DNA of 64,000 nt, from assembly GCF_963678635.1 (NCBI RefSeq), contig NC_087064.1, positions 25,648,189-25,712,188 of the forward strand. The letters run 5' to 3'. Made by a program: the position numbers and the translations under genes. The first letter of the stretch is position 1; each line of letters begins with the position of its first letter. Shown piece after piece: positions 52,893 to 63,160 of this stretch. The notes below the pieces were generated by a model. That model was not told the origin of the DNA and ran no database searches. It was given only the letters and a program-made list of their open reading frames with translations. The DNA is from Symsagittifera roscoffensis (Eukaryota > Xenacoelomorpha > Acoela > Convolutidae).

Positions 52893-55800
52893 AAAGCAGG
52901 TATTTACACAGAAGCGAAGCTGCGCTTCGCAAACACAAGCTAGGAAAAGGCAAAAAATAGTTCTAAACAGAAAAAAAAACAAAGTGAAATAAGGAAAGAG
53001 GAAAAAATTAAAAATACACCGTGAGAAAAAACTTGAGATTAGGAGCATCACGTTCTCATCTCTGCTTCACGACCACTTGTAATGTTACTAACACTAGCCA
53101 CCAATAAAGCAGCAAAAATTCGAGCAAAAAGCAGGTATTTACCCAGAGGCGAAGCTGCGCTTAGCAAACACAAGCTACGAAAAGACAAAAAATAGTTCTA
53201 AACAAGAAAAACAGTGAAACAAGGAAAGAGGAAAAAATTTTAAAAATACACCGTGAGAAAAAAAATGAGATTGGGAGTATTACGTTCTCAAATCTGCTTC
53301 ACGACCGTTTGTAATGTTACAAACACTATCCACCAATAAAGCAGCAAAAATTCAAGCAAAAAAGCAAGTATTTACACAGAGGCGAAGCTGCGCTTCGCAA
53401 ACACAAGCTAGGAAAAGGCAAAAATAGTTCTAAACAAGAAAATAAAGTAAAACAAAGAAAGAGGCAAAGATAAAAATACACCGTGAGAAAAAACTTGAGA
53501 TTAGGAGCATCACGTTCTCATGTCTGCTTAACGGCCACTAGTAATGTTACTAACACTAGCAACCAATAAAGCAGCAAAAATTCGAGCAAAAAAGCAGGTA
53601 TTTACCCAGAGGCGAAGCTGCGCTTAGCAAACACAAGCTACGAAAAGACAAAAAATAGTTCTAAACAAGAAAAACAGTGAAACAAGGAAAGAGGAAAAAA
53701 TTTGAAAAATACACCGTGAGAAAAAACTTGAGATTAGGAGCATCACGTTCTCATGTCTGCTTAACGGCCACTAGTAATGTTACTAAAACTAGCAACCAAT
53801 AAAGCAGCAAAAATTCGAGCAAAAAACCAGGTATTTACACAAGGCGAAGCTGCGCTTAGCAAACACAAGCTACGAAAAGACAAAAAATAGTTCTAAACAA
53901 GAAAAACAAAGTAAAACAAGTGAGGAAAAAATTTTTAAAATACACCGTGAGAAAAAACTTGAGATTAGGAGCATCACGTTCTCATGTCTGCTTCACGACC
54001 ACTTTTAATGTTACTAACACTAGCCACCAATAAAGCAGCAAAAATTTGAGCAAAAAAGCAGGTATTTACCCAGAGGCGAAGCTGCGCTTAGCAAACACAA
54101 GCTACGAAAAGACAAAAAATTGTTCTAAACAAGAAAAACAGTGAAACAAGGAAAGAGGAAAAATTTTAAAAAATACACCGTGAGAAAAAAAAATGGGATT
54201 GGGAGTATCACGTTCTCAAATCTGCTTCACGACCGTTTGTAATGTTACAAACACTATCCACCAATAAAGCAGCAAAAATTCAAGCAAAAAAGCAAGTATT
54301 TACACAGAGGCGAAGCTGCGCTTCGCAAACACAAGCTAGGAAAAGGCATAAAATAGTTCTAAACAAGAAAAATAAAGTAAAACAAAGAAAGAGGCAAAAA
54401 TTAAAAATACACCGTGAGAAAAAACTTGAGATTAGGAGCATCACGTTCTCATGTCTGCTTAACGGCCACTAGTAATGTTACTAAAACTAGCAACCAATAA
54501 AGCAGCAAAAATTCGAGCAAAAAACCAGGTATTTACACAAGGCGAAGCTGCGCTTAGCAAACACAAGCTACGAAAAGACAAAAAATAGTTCTAAACAAGA
54601 AAAACAAAGTAAAACAAGGGAGGAAAAAATTTTTAAAATACACCGTGAGAAAAAACTTGAGATTAGGAGCATCACGTTCTCATGTCTGCTTCACGACCAC
54701 TTGTAATGTTACTAACACTAGCCACCAATAAAGCAGCAAAAATTTGAGCAAAAAAGCAGGTATTTACCCAGAGGCGAAGCTGCGCTTAGCAAACACAAGC
54801 TACGAAAAGACAAAAAATTGTTCTAAACAAGAAAAACAGTGAAACAAGGAAAGAGGAAAAATTTTAAAAAATACACCGTGAGAAAAAAAATGGGATTGGG
54901 AGTATCACGTTCTCAAATCTGCTTCACGACCGTTTGTAATGTTACAAACACTATCCACCAATAAAGCAGCAAAAATTCAAGCAAAAAAGCAAGTATTAAC
55001 ACAGAGGCGAAGCTGCGCTTCGCAAACACAAGCTAGGAAAAGGCATAAAATAGTTCTAAACAAGAAAAATAAAGTAAAACAAAGAAAGAGGCAAAAATTA
55101 AAAATACACCGTGAGAAAAAACTTGAGATTAGGAGCATCACGTTCTCATGTCTGCTTAACGGCCACTAGTAATGTTACTAACACTAGCAACCAATAAAGC
55201 AGCAAAAATTCGAGCAAAAAAGCAGGTATTTACACAAGGCGAAGCTGCGCTTAGCAAACACAAGCTACGAAAAGACAAAAAATAGTTCTAAACAAGAAAA
55301 ACAAAGTAAAACAAGGAAAGAGGAAAAAATTTTAAAAATACACCGTGAGAAAAAACTTGAGATTAGGAGCATCACGTTTTCATGTCTGCTTCACGACCAC
55401 TTGTAATGTTACAAACACTAGCCACCAATAAAGCAGCAAAAATTCGAGCAAAAAAGCAGGTATTTACCCAGAGGCGAAGCTGCGCTTAGCAAACACAAGC
55501 TACGAAAAGACAAAAAATAGTTCTAAACAAGAAAAACAAAGTGAAACAAGGAAAGAGGAAAAAATTTAAAAAATACACCGTCAGAAAAAAAATGAGATTG
55601 GGAGTATCACGTTCTCAAATCTGCTTCACGACCGTTTGTAATGTTACAAACATTATCCACCAATAAAGCAGCAAAAATTCAAGCAAAAAAGCAAATATTA
55701 AGACAGAGGCGAAGCTGCGCTTCGCAAACACAAGCTAGGAAAAGGCAAAAAATAGTTCTAAACAAGAAAAATAAAGTAAAACAAAGAAAGGAAAAAATTA

Positions 55801-58498
55801 AAAATACACCGTGAGAAAAAACTTGAGATTAGGAGCATCACGTTCTCATGTCTGCTTCACGACCACTTGTAATGTTACTAACACTAGCCACCAATAAAGC
55901 AGCAAAAATTCGAGCAAAAAAGCAGGTATTTACCCAGAGGCGAAGCTGCGCTTAGCAAACACAAGCTACGAAAAGACAATAATAGTTCTAAGCAAAAACA
56001 AAGTGAAACAAGGAAAGAGGAAAAAATTTAAAAAATACACCGTGAGAAAAAAAATGAGATTGGGAGTATCACGTTCTCAAATCTGCTTCACGACCGTTTG
56101 TAATGTTACAAACACTATCCACCAATAAAGCAGCAAAAATTCAAGCAAAAAAGCAAGTATTTAGACAGAGGCGAAGCTGCGCTTCGCAAACACAAGCTAG
56201 GAAAAGGCAAAAAATAGTTCTAAACAAGAAAAATAAAGTAAAACAAAGAAAGGAAAAAATTAAAAATACGCCGTGAGAAAAAACTTGAGATTAGGAGCAT
56301 CACGTTCTCATGTCTGCTTCACGACCACTAGTAATGTTACTAACACTAGCAACCAGTAAAGCAGCAAAAATTCGAGCAAAAAAAGCAGGTATTTACACAA
56401 GGCGAAGCTGCGCTTAGCAAACACAAGCTACGAAAAGACAAAAAATAGTTCTAAACAAGAAAAACAAAGTAAAACAAGGAAAGAGGAAAAAATTTAAAAA
56501 ATACACCGTGAGAAAAAAAAATGAGATTAGGAGTATCACGTCCCATATCTGCTTCACGACCGCTTGTAATGTTACAAGCACTAGCCAATAAAGCAGCAAA
56601 AATTCAAGCAAAAAAGCAGGTATTTACCCAGAGGCGAAGCTGCGCTTAGCAAACACAAGCTACGAAAAGACAAAAAATAGTTCTAAGCAAGAAAAACAGT
56701 GAAACAAGGAAAGAGGAAAAAATTTAAAAAATACACCGTGAGAAAAAAAATGAGATTGGGAGTATTACGTTCTCAAATCTGCTTCACGACCGTTTGTAAT
56801 GTTACAAACACTATCCACCAATAAAGCAGCAAAAATTCGAGCAAAAAAGCAGGTATTTACCCAGAGGCGAAGCTGCGCTTAGCAAACACAAGCTACGAAA
56901 AGACAAAAAATAGTTCTAAACAAGAAAAACAGTGAAACAAGGAAAGAGGAAAAAATTTAAAAAATACACCGTGAGAAAAAAAATGAGATTGGGAGTATTA
57001 CGTTCTCAAATCTGCTTCACGACCGTTTGTAATGTTACAAACACTATCCACCAATAAAGCAGCAAAAATTCAAGCAAAAAAGCAAGTATTTACACAGAGG
57101 CGAAGGTGCGCTTCGCAAACACAAGCTAGGAAAAGACAAAAAATAGTTCTAAACAAGAAAAACAGTGAAACAAGGAAAGAGGAAAAAATTTAAAAAATAC
57201 ACCGTGAGAAAAAAAATGAGATTGGGAGTATTACGTTCTCAAATCTGCTTCACGACCACTTGTAATGTTACTAACACTAGCCACCAAAAAAGCAGCAAAA
57301 ATTCGAGCAAAAAAGCAGGTATTTACCCAGAGGCGAAGCTGCGCTTAGCAAACACAAGCTACGAAAAGACAAAAAATAGTTCTAAACAAGAAAAACAGTG
57401 AAACAAGGAAAGAGGAAAAAATTTAAAAAATACACCGTGAGAAAAAAAATGAGATTGGGAGTATTACGTTCTCAAATCTGCTTCACGACCGTTTGTAATG
57501 TTACAAACACTATCCACCAATAAAGCAGCAAAAATTCAAGCAAAAAAGCAAGTATTTACACAGAGGCGAAGCTGCGCTTCGCAAACACAAGCTAGGAAAA
57601 GGCAAAAATAGTTCTAAACAAGAAAAATAAAGTAAAACAAAGAAAGAGGCAAAAATGAAAAATACACCGTGAGAAAAAACTTGAGATTAGGAGCATCACG
57701 TTCTCATGTCTGCTTAACGGCCACTAGTAATGTTACTAACACTAGCAACCAATAAAGCAGCAAAAATTCGAGCAAAAAAGCAGGTATTTACCCAGAGGCG
57801 AAGCTGCGCTTAGCAAACACAAGCTACGAAAAGACAAAAAATAGTTCTAAACAAGAAAAACAGTGAAACAAGGAAAGAGGAAAAAATTTGAAAAATACAC
57901 CGTGAGAAAAAACTTGAGATTAGGAGCATCACGTTCTCATGTCTGCTTAACGGCCACTAGTAATGTTACTAAAACTAGCAACCAATAAAGCAGCAAAAAT
58001 TCGAGCAAAAAACCAGGTATTTACACAAGGCGAAGCTGCGCTTAGCAAACACAAGCTACGAAAAGACAAAAAATAGTTCTAAACAAGAAAAACAAAGTAA
58101 AACAAGGGAGGAAAAAATTTTTAAAATACACCGTGAGAAAAAAAATGAGATTGGGAGTATTACGTTCTCAAATCTGCTTCACGACCGTTTGTAATGTTAC
58201 AAACACTATCCACCAATAAAGCAGCAAAAATTCAAGCAAAAAAGCAAGTATTTACACAGAGGCGAAGCTGCGCTTCGCAAACACAAGCTAGGAAAAGGCA
58301 AAAATAGTTCTAAACAAGAAAAATAAAGTAAAACAAAGAAAGAGGCAAAAATGAAAAATACACCGTGAGAAAAAACTTGAGATTAGGAGCATCACGTTCT
58401 CATGTCTGCTTAACGGCCACTAGTAATGTTACTAACACTAGCAACCAATAAAGCAGCAAAAATTCGAGCAAAAAAGCAGGTATTTACCCAGAGGCGAC
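52893..58498. repeat. Satellite array, 24 units of ~233 bp
   Basis: Direct tandem repeats, with the conserved cagaggcgaagctgcgctt starting roughly every 228-239 bp from 52909 to 58490. Two main unit classes alternate: A (cttcgcaaacacaagctagg) and B (cttagcaaacacaagctacg), plus B' lacking GA in acacaaggcg. By class the order is A B A B B' B A B' B A B' B A B A B' B B A B A B B' A. A 697 bp A-B'-B trimer recurs (76-codon frames at 54242 and 54939 differ by one residue). Each unit carries the GCGAAGC-TGC-GCTTCGC hairpin (one mismatch in B) and a zone resembling the SINE tRNA head at 58525-58600. The array ends within a unit at 58498. All open frames here are spurious. Confidence 0.95.
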
Positions 58499-58620
58499 AA
58501 CTATTTCAATGTTCAGGACTTGAATCTCAGACCTAAAACCTAGGAGTGTCAATCACGTCATGGTATCTGCGCCACGGCCACCTGGAAGTAAACTAGTGGC
58601 CCAGCTAATGCTAACTGAAA
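58499..58620 (-). mobile_element. tRNA-derived SINE head at the satellite edge
   Basis: On the minus strand: GGTGGCCGTGGCGCAGATAC (A-box zone), gtgattgacactcctaggt and GAGATTCAAGTCC (B-box zone, near 58515-58530). The satellite units contain a degraded form of this head (ctcatgtctgcttcacgacc on the plus strand, against catggtatctgcgccacggc here). This is the best-preserved head of the SINE from which the satellite seems to derive. Confidence 0.7.
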
Positions 58621-59480
58621 CACAAATGCGTAATTTTCGAGAAAAAAATGAACTTTACGCAAAACCCTAGTAACTCGCTCTTTCAATTGGATTTTTTTAT
58701 CTGAGATTTGGCTGGGTATTTTCGAGAAAAGTGAAAAAGATTACAAAAAAATGATCAGAAAATTAAAATTTTGACTTTTCTTAAAGCCATAAACTTTTCT
58801 CCATCAAGCATGGGATCAGCCTCTTATGCTGGGAAAATTTCTTTGCCCTTATTTTTAGATGATAATAATACAATATGATATGATTTTTGACATAATAGAT
58901 TAATCTATATTTTTAGATTGACCCTTAATATCAGATTTAGCTAGTACTTTTCGAGAATAGTGATGAATTTTTTTTAACAAAAATTTCAAAAAATGGATTT
59001 TCCCGAAGTCGATTTTTCTACATCAAAAGTTTTAAAAAAATTACGCAGGAAAAATCTAAGCACCATGCTAGTTCGATTGAACTATCAACCTCATAATCAG
59101 CAGGTTAGTTTTCGAAAAAAAAACGGGCAAAATTTCAAAAAATTGGACATTTTCTACGGCCAATTTTATTTTCAAAACGCAATGCATAGTCTCTTACACA
59201 AGATAGATTCACATAACTGGTTTTTCCTTTCGGTTAAACCCTTAATCTCCAATTTGGCAGGGTAGTTTTTAAGAAAAATTTTAAAAATTAACAAGGTCAA
59301 AAAATGGGCTTGTTTGAGTCCATAACTTTTTTCTACCGAATTTAGGGAATAACCGTTTGAGAAGGGGAAATCCCCGTGATTTGCTCTTTTGATTGAAATC
59401 TTCATCTCATATTTGTGCATTTAATATTTGAGAAAATGAAAAAATTTCCAAAAAAATCATTGGAAGTTTAAATAGGTCAA
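58621..59480. repeat. Decayed ~160 bp tandem repeat
   Basis: Five diverged units recognised at about 58674, 58900, 59065, 59220 and 59380, each with a phrase like ttgattgaaacccttatc, tcagatttggctggg, then ttttcgagaaaa, poly-A and ccataacttttttctac. Not obviously the same as arrays A-C, although the general build (poly-A, 'cataactttt') is similar. The frame at 58993-59265 is not coding. Confidence 0.55.
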
Positions 59481-60009
59481 AAACCCCCCTACTGAAACTT
59501 TCGAAGGACGTAGAACGTTGGATAAAATGAAATAAATGAAGAGACTAGCAAATCATGCAGGCATATAGAAGAGCAGCCAGTTTGTCCATTGGTACCATTT
59601 TTTGAAAACAGTACAGTAGTTATTTTAAGAAAAAAATTAAATTTCTGATTCTTAAGAATATTAAAAAAAGTTCTTCAAATCGAGAAAAACTTGTTCGAGT
59701 TTTTTTTTCGATTTTGAGACTACAAAAAACGACAATAGCTGAGAGACTAACTTCATCAATCTAATTCTACCGTTGTTATTTAAGTTGCAACGTTTATTTT
59801 ATTTAATGTTGTTCTTTCTCGTTCGTGAAACAAAATACCTTGTCTCAGGACAATATATTTCTTTTGAGAATATTTTGTTTTGGCCTCTGCTTTAGTAGGC
59901 TTTGTTAGATTCTAGAAAGTTGATTTAAGGTTGCTTCGTCGCTGACAATTTTCTCTCTGGATTTATTTTCCGCAAAACGGCTTTCATAAAGAGTAGATAG
60001 AACAATTTA
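59481..60009. other. Non-genic stretch, possibly decayed coding
   Basis: No intact gene. On the minus strand 59830-60000 has a reading frame with few stops (LYESRFAENKSREKIV, then NQLSRI) that may continue the relic at 60010-60505 after a frameshift. Confidence 0.35.
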
Positions 60010-60510
60010 AAAAACATCATTTTCTAGACGCAGAGTTTTTTTGAAATCTGAATAACAACTGCAAGGACTTTAATGTGCTACTACATTCAGTCATATAGGT
60101 GCTTGCTATACAGTTCATAAAATCCGGCAAAGGAAAAACCCAACCTATTCCAGCACTTTTCAATCCTTCGATGCGTGGTTGGAGCAACTTATAATTATCT
60201 CAATGAAAAAATACCTTTTGATATCTTTACTTGCTGAAAATAAATTTGATCTGAGGCTAGTGTTTGATTAGAAGCTGCTCATCAGACAGCAATATAAAGT
60301 CTTAAGGCTTGAATTCTGACCATTTTGTTAGAAAGTTTCCCTTAAATAAACGTTTCACGTCAGCAAGAAAATACAAAGGATTAGAATACTATTCATCTCT
60401 CGACCCGACATGACTTCCATTTAGGGTACCTGATTTTGCAAGCAAAAACACAGCATCCTGATCCAGAGTAGTCGGAACGTGACAATTTAGACAAAACACC
60501 ACCGAAATGC
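60010..60510 (-). pseudogene. Decayed coding sequence, family not recognised
   Basis: One minus-strand frame from about 60505 to 60010 reads as protein-like text broken by about six stop codons: LDQDAVFLLAKSGTLNGSH, NPLYFLADVKRLFKGNFLTK, FILLSDEQLLI, NYKLLQPRIEGLKSAGIGW and VFPLPDFMNCIASTYMTE. Staying in one frame for ~165 codons despite the stops points to a pseudogene degraded mainly by substitutions. I do not recognise the family; a transposase or other transposon protein is possible. Confidence 0.5.
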
Positions 60511-60666
60511 GTTATTTTATTTTAAAATTAAGATTAGAACAAATCTAAGCTTCAGTCTCGAAAGTCAATTAGATCCAATAGATGTCAGTTTATAATACAA
60601 CAATACATATGTCAGCTGGTTATCATAAATTCTTCTTTTCCTCTCAGTTGTTTCTGTGCATGGTTA

Positions 60667-60754
60667 TTAGTCCAATTTGGGCGCGTAGTTGACCATCTTA
60701 GAGAAATCCCTGTTAGATGGGTTGAAGAATTTGAACTGTGAGTTGTAGTCAAAC
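60667..60754 (-). CDS. Probable 3'-terminal coding exon of an unidentified gene
   Basis: On the minus strand a strong acceptor (cttcccatttttttcag, ending at 60755) is followed by 88 nt encoding FDYNSQFKFFNPSNRD and FSKMVNYAPKLD, then TAA at 60667-60669. Codon composition is balanced, unlike the AT-rich surroundings. The first base completes a codon from the preceding exon. A AATAAA lies at 60516-60521 on the same strand, ~146 nt past the stop. The upstream exons were not found with a matching phase; they may lie beyond long introns to the right of the window. Product unknown: partial gene. Confidence 0.5.
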
Positions 60755-61835
60755 CTGAAAAAAATGGGAAGCTCACGAGAAAAATTTAACGTCAGTCAAT
60801 CGAGGTCCCCTATGATTCGGTCGCAGTATGAGAGATTAGAAAAATAAAACTATTTATGAATGCGTTAACCTTAGCCAACACAGATGGAAACAATGAACTC
60901 AAAGAGACTGAAAAAAAAAACATTTGAAAAAAATCAACTTTCGAGTTTTCAAGAAAAAAAAACATGGCCGTGCAGCTCTTTCACTTTCAAGAACAATTTA
61001 TAATTGACACCTTTTTAATAAAATGTTCCAAATTTGAGAAAAACTAGATCAATAGATAAAAATTTTACTCCGCTGGGAAATCTCCACTTCCAAAATTAAA
61101 GATGAGAGTATTCACTACAATCTTAACTCTTAATCAAGGACAAAATGGCAGTTTTCTTTGAAGTTGAACAGCTGGTTGTTGTTCCGAGAACAAAAAAGGC
61201 GAGTAACTTTGTCTCATAGTTTTTTTAAAGTCAAGCATCAAAAAATTAAAGTCAAGTATCAAAGTCAGGTATCAAAAATTTATGGGACTGGGTTCAGTGA
61301 TATGTCATACTTAAGCCCTTTCAGTCGTGTTTCAAACGAAATTTAAAAATTTTGAAAATTTCACAGTGATGAGAGAAACTATGAAAAGTTTTTGAACTTT
61401 GGTCTAAGTTCGAGAAAATAAGGTGAGCGATCAGGTCTGTTTTGTTAACCATACGGAAGCATTTACCGCAAATGATCATCGAAATGGGAAGAGTGATATA
61501 TCAAATTAAGGCCCTTTCAGCCCGGATTAAAACAATTTTTTAAAATCTTCAGTTATTCCAGTGTCCAGACAAAACCTGTTTTAGCTTTTGAGTTTAGTCT
61601 TATTTCGAGCGAGTAAAGCAAGCGAGCATCTTTCTTATAAGAGGATCAGCCATGAATCTTTGGTTTAACTCCAGTAAAAGACTTTTCAAAGGTTTTGCAA
61701 AAAAAATGAAAAAAAAAACATTTTTTTTTGTCATTTATCGACTTAAACCGTTGCTGTATTTCCTTTTTTACTACGACTGTCGAATATGCCTAATTGATAT
61801 CTTTATGAATCATTAAAACCAATTTTAAATTAAAT
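60755..61835. other. Repeat-rich non-genic stretch
   Basis: 61030-61100 resembles an arm of the 52279 palindrome (actccgctgggaaatctcca). 61270-61735 is a copy of a dispersed repeat also at 63230-63665: ccctttcagtcgtgtttcaa, cagtgatgagagaaac, catacggaagcatttaccgc and gtttaactccagtaaaa are shared. Within it a ~245 bp motif occurs twice (ccctttcagtcgtg and ccctttcagcccgg). The frame at 61158-61346 is not supported. Confidence 0.5.
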
Positions 61836-62665
61836 ACAGAGGCGAAGCGGAGTTTCGCACCACGCGATACAGGAATAACATAAAATAAAAACATAAAAAG
61901 CTGAAAACGAAAGTTTTAGAAAAAAACTAGGTCATATTAACGTTCATGTCTCGATAGAAGTTATTCAAGGCAAACATGCCAGACACTTGAATTTTGAATC
62001 ATCAACAACGGAACAAAACTTACGAAAAGAAACAAAGCCGACAATCTTTGAGCAGACACCGAAAAATATTTAAAAAACTTTCCACTTCAACCAACAATGG
62101 ACAACAATTGCACTTGCAATTAAAATGAAAATTGTTTACAACACAAAAAAAATCAGTGATGTGGCAATTAAGCCAAAAATCTTTGAGCTGACACCACTTG
62201 AACCGAAAAAAGATTTTATGAAAACTTTTTCAAAAATCTTTCAAGTTCCGCTTGAATCTAGAATGAATAGCACTTGCACTGGCAACTAAAATAAAATTTG
62301 CTTTCAGCAAAAAAAAATCAGTGAAATAGCGACAAAGCCGACCATTTTTGAGCAGACACCAACTGAACCGAAAAAAAAATTTTCATATTTTCAAAAATCT
62401 TTCAAGTCCACTCTTGGAATTAGAATGAATAACATTTGCACTTGCACCTACAAGGAAAATTGTCTACAGCACAAGCAAAATACGTTGTGGCAATTCAGTC
62501 GACAAAACCTGAGCAAACGAAAAACCAACAATTCATTTTGCTCGGAATATTTCTTTTCAATTTCCTTGATACTAAAAAAAACAAGATCCGGCCACGACTC
62601 GAACCCCAAACCTTAGGGTACAAAGGCAACTTCTTTACTTCCAGGCCAAGGGGGAAGCAACCTAA
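61836..62665 (-). mobile_element. Long SINE with hairpin tail and tRNA-like head
   Basis: Plus-strand left end acagaggcgaagcggagttt (61836) with cgcaccacgcgatac is the hairpin tail; the right end (62583-62660) has the head, with inverted B box ccacgactcgaacccc and the A-box zone ttctttacttccaggcca. The body contains a repeated phrase (aagccgacaatctttgagca, aagccaaaaatctttgagct, aagccgaccatttttgagca), i.e. an internal ~150 bp duplication making this copy longer than the one at 45994. Non-coding. Confidence 0.65.
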
Positions 62666-62778
62666 AACATGGTAAGAGGAGGTAAGAACAGAAGTGAAAA
62701 GAATATATTCAACTGATTTTGTTGAACTAGTTGTTAACCCGAAAAAAAGCGTAAAAAAGTCTATATTCCAGTTTGGTA

Positions 62779-62799
62779 ACGCTTGCTTTTCGCAAACGT
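62779..62799. repeat. ACGCTTGC hairpin, diverged
   Basis: ACGCTTGC...GCAAACGT, one mismatch in the stem, with the lead-in tctatattccagtttggta as at 4495-4514. Confidence 0.55.
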
Positions 62800-62809
62800 A
62801 AAAAATATA

Positions 62810-63160
62810 AAAAACTTTTTACGCATATAGATGATTGTGGTCGGAACTTTCTGAGCTACTTGCATAGCAACCGGTTATTCCCCTCATAGATAGTCTTCCC
62901 CTTGTAGATGAACGGTTTTAAATTTATTATTTTCAAGGTTCTTCCATGCAAAATCACTCACTTCAAGTCTTAACATTCGATATTTTATTAGGGCCATATA
63001 TCCTTCATAACCAAAATAATATATTCAAGCTATTTTTGAATTCTTGCTGTTTCATATTGGCTTCAATATGATCATCAGAAAATAAACCGATGTAGCATCA
63101 CTTGACACCGACAAGCCTTTCGCTACGACACCAATACCTTCAACGAAACAAATTACTCCA
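62810..63160 (+). repeat. Dispersed repeat, copy paired with 63660-64000
   Basis: atgattgtggtcggaacttt, agcaaccggttattcccctc, attagggccatatatccttc and cagaaaataaaccgatgtag recur at 63676-64000 about 847 bp downstream. Diverged by numerous substitutions. No domain is recognised in the frame at 63679-63963. Confidence 0.7.

Noticed and set aside
52893-58498. Regular ~233 bp repeats as a CRISPR-like array
   Set aside because: Whole units repeat without unique spacers, in a eukaryotic context; this is a satellite.
52866-58500. Many 60-78 codon frames on both strands in the satellite
   Set aside because: They are the tandem unit read through; the frame is broken and reset by single-base indels between units.
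60863-60912. Possible exon on the minus strand (poly-pyrimidine tract plus CAG, ~38 nt, then GTTAAC donor) just upstream of the terminal exon at 60667-60754
   Set aside because: The reading phase needed to join it to the terminal exon places a stop codon in it, so I cannot support it.
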